Assembly (NCBI RefSeq): GCF_026627505.1
Contig: NZ_JAPNLK010000007.1
Span: 79,364 to 143,363 of the forward strand
DNA length: 64,000 nt
Source: Streptomyces sp. H27-H5
Lineage (GTDB): Bacteria; Actinomycetota; Actinomycetes; Streptomycetales; Streptomycetaceae
Direction: 5' to 3'
Positions 63,463 through 64,000 of the stretch are shown in pieces. Every line of letters starts with the position of its first letter. Within the stretch, counting starts at the first letter, position 1. The notes beneath the pieces were generated by a model. That model did not search any database and was not told the origin of the DNA. It was given only the letters and a program-made list of their open reading frames with translations. A program made the translations under genes and the position numbers.

Positions 63463-63873
63463 CTAAATAGGACAGGCTCCCGACGAGCAAACTTCGTCGT
63501 AGGAGGTATCAGAGGTCTCTGTTCCCACCATTGCTATCATCTCGTCGTAGGTAGCCTTATCAATTCGCTCATATGGCGGCTGCCGAAAGCTCATCTCGGG
63601 GAAGACCGTGGTTCCCTTGAGCTGCGCTAGGTATGGTCGAAGCGCGTCAATGAGTTCGTCAACTGAATACTTACTGGGGTCGACATTGACTGTGTAAGAG
63701 ACTGCCTGGTCGGCCCATGCGCTCTGGTACAGCTCCTGCACAGAGAGCATCTCCGTCATGGACAGGTTGCCTGCATGCTCGAATACGCCTTCGCCCACGC
63801 TGATCAGAGGGTCCTTGGTAGGGATAGACACGACTGAGGTATTGGCCGCAAATAGATCGGCCTCTACCTGGTA
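63463..63873 (-). pseudogene. Class II ribonucleotide reductase, C-terminal fragment, interrupted by an IS66-type element
   Basis: About 136 residues form the C-terminus of an adenosylcobalamin-dependent ribonucleoside-triphosphate reductase. QVEADLFAANTSVVSIPTKD, the SWADQAVSYTVNVDP-like region (here SAWADQAVSYTVNVDPSKYS) and the redox-active Cys pair in EVCSSGACPI are family landmarks. Homology stops at 63873, where an IS end begins. A longer frame to 63915 includes IS sequence and is not real. The enzyme would reduce NTPs for phage DNA synthesis, but this copy lacks its catalytic part in the window. Confidence 0.82.
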
Positions 63874-64000
63874 GTAACTGTTTAGGGGTTTCCGCTGGTT
63901 GTGGGCAGCATCCATGGCCGTCCGGCGAAGAGGTCGCGTAGGGCGGTGAGGGGGTTGATGCCGTGTTTGCGGACGGTGGAGATGTAGGAGCGGATCCGGG
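63874..64000 (-). mobile_element. IS66-type insertion sequence, one end
   Basis: The element begins at 63874 with GTAACTGTTTAGGGG, and IS66-family ends typically start with GTAA. It continues past 64000. It splits the RNR gene. The opposite end and the 8-bp target duplication lie out of the window. Confidence 0.65.
63882..64000 (-). CDS. IS66-type transposase, C-terminal fragment
   Basis: The last 38 residues of a transposase, read from 63998 to a TAA at 63882-63884. They include IRSYISTVRKHGINPLTALR and then DLFAGRPWMLP, which I recognise as the C-terminal end of IS66-type transposases in Streptomyces. High GC here contrasts with the neighbouring phage DNA. The family call is from memory. 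Confidence 0.65.
   Translation of the reverse strand, partial: RIRSYISTVRKHGINPLTALRDLFAGRPWMLPTTSGNP

Larger units (their letters stand above)
57074..64000. mobile_element. Prophage, integrase-proximal part
   Basis: From the split aldolase gene to the window end, the DNA has lower GC, mixed third positions and short overlapping genes. One integrase gene points right. All others point left and encode DNA replication and nucleotide functions. No structural genes are visible, so the element continues beyond 64000. It is further damaged by an IS66-type insertion. Confidence 0.88.

Noticed and set aside
63874..63915. Start of the RNR fragment at 63915 as a complete short gene
   Set aside because: The first 14 residues are encoded by the insertion-sequence end, so the ATG is fortuitous.

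Overview
The window is a piece of a high-GC actinomycete chromosome, almost certainly Streptomyces. Gene content, GTG starts, leaderless-looking promoters and long GC-rich terminator hairpins all fit, and the gene order matches what I recall for the sdhB-to-pcrA arm of S. coelicolor (recollection, not a search). About 57 kb is conserved core DNA. The last 7 kb is a temperate-phage segment with visibly lower GC and relaxed third codon positions.

Layout. 1-4,900: end of succinate dehydrogenase (sdhA, sdhB), a small membrane protein, an alpha/beta hydrolase, and a membrane protein/DCC protein/TetR cluster behind a promoter flanked by two identical-half-site palindromes. 4,926-11,833: peptide ABC-transporter binding protein, metallophosphoesterase, SCO4848-type membrane protein, D-Ala-D-Ala carboxypeptidase, DUF6243, YihY and 2'-5' RNA ligase-like proteins. 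11,932-20,427: trpS, glyA, rocD, a glutathionylspermidine synthase-like enzyme with its lipoprotein partner, a DMT transporter, and a MocR regulator divergent from an AhpD-like protein. 20,516-27,090: mdh, a scar joining the 3' ends of an SDR gene and a LysR gene, folD-DUF3017, and purN-purH. 27,325-34,044: membrane proteins, PerM, an XRE/sigma-like membrane protein with a 15-bp tandem repeat, and sucCD.

34,409-42,351 is a five-gene cluster arranged around a divergent promoter with an operator-like palindrome. MoxR-type AAA ATPase, DUF5682 and VWA genes run left; SWIM zinc-finger and DUF5691 genes run right. It resembles the poorly understood E. coli yehLMPQ set and is the best candidate here for an undescribed multi-protein system. 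42,746-56,626 holds an IcmB-like B12 subunit, a lipase, M23 and NlpC/P60 cell-wall hydrolases, pcrA, an ArsR regulator, a PspC-type two-component locus, DoxX and a large membrane protein.

56,771-64,000: a class II aldolase gene is cut after its C-terminal third, and a large serine integrase gene begins about 40 bp further on, so this is the integrase-side attachment junction of a prophage. Leftward phage genes encode a dCMP deaminase, several small proteins, a family A DNA polymerase, ThyX, a Cys/His-containing protein and a class II ribonucleotide reductase. The reductase gene is interrupted by the end of an IS66-type element that runs out of the window. Together these make a phage replication and deoxynucleotide-supply module, probably in a damaged prophage.

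Central metabolism is heavily represented: sdhAB, mdh and sucCD (TCA cycle), glyA, folD, purN and purH (one-carbon and purine supply), and rocD. No tRNA, rRNA or CRISPR array was seen.
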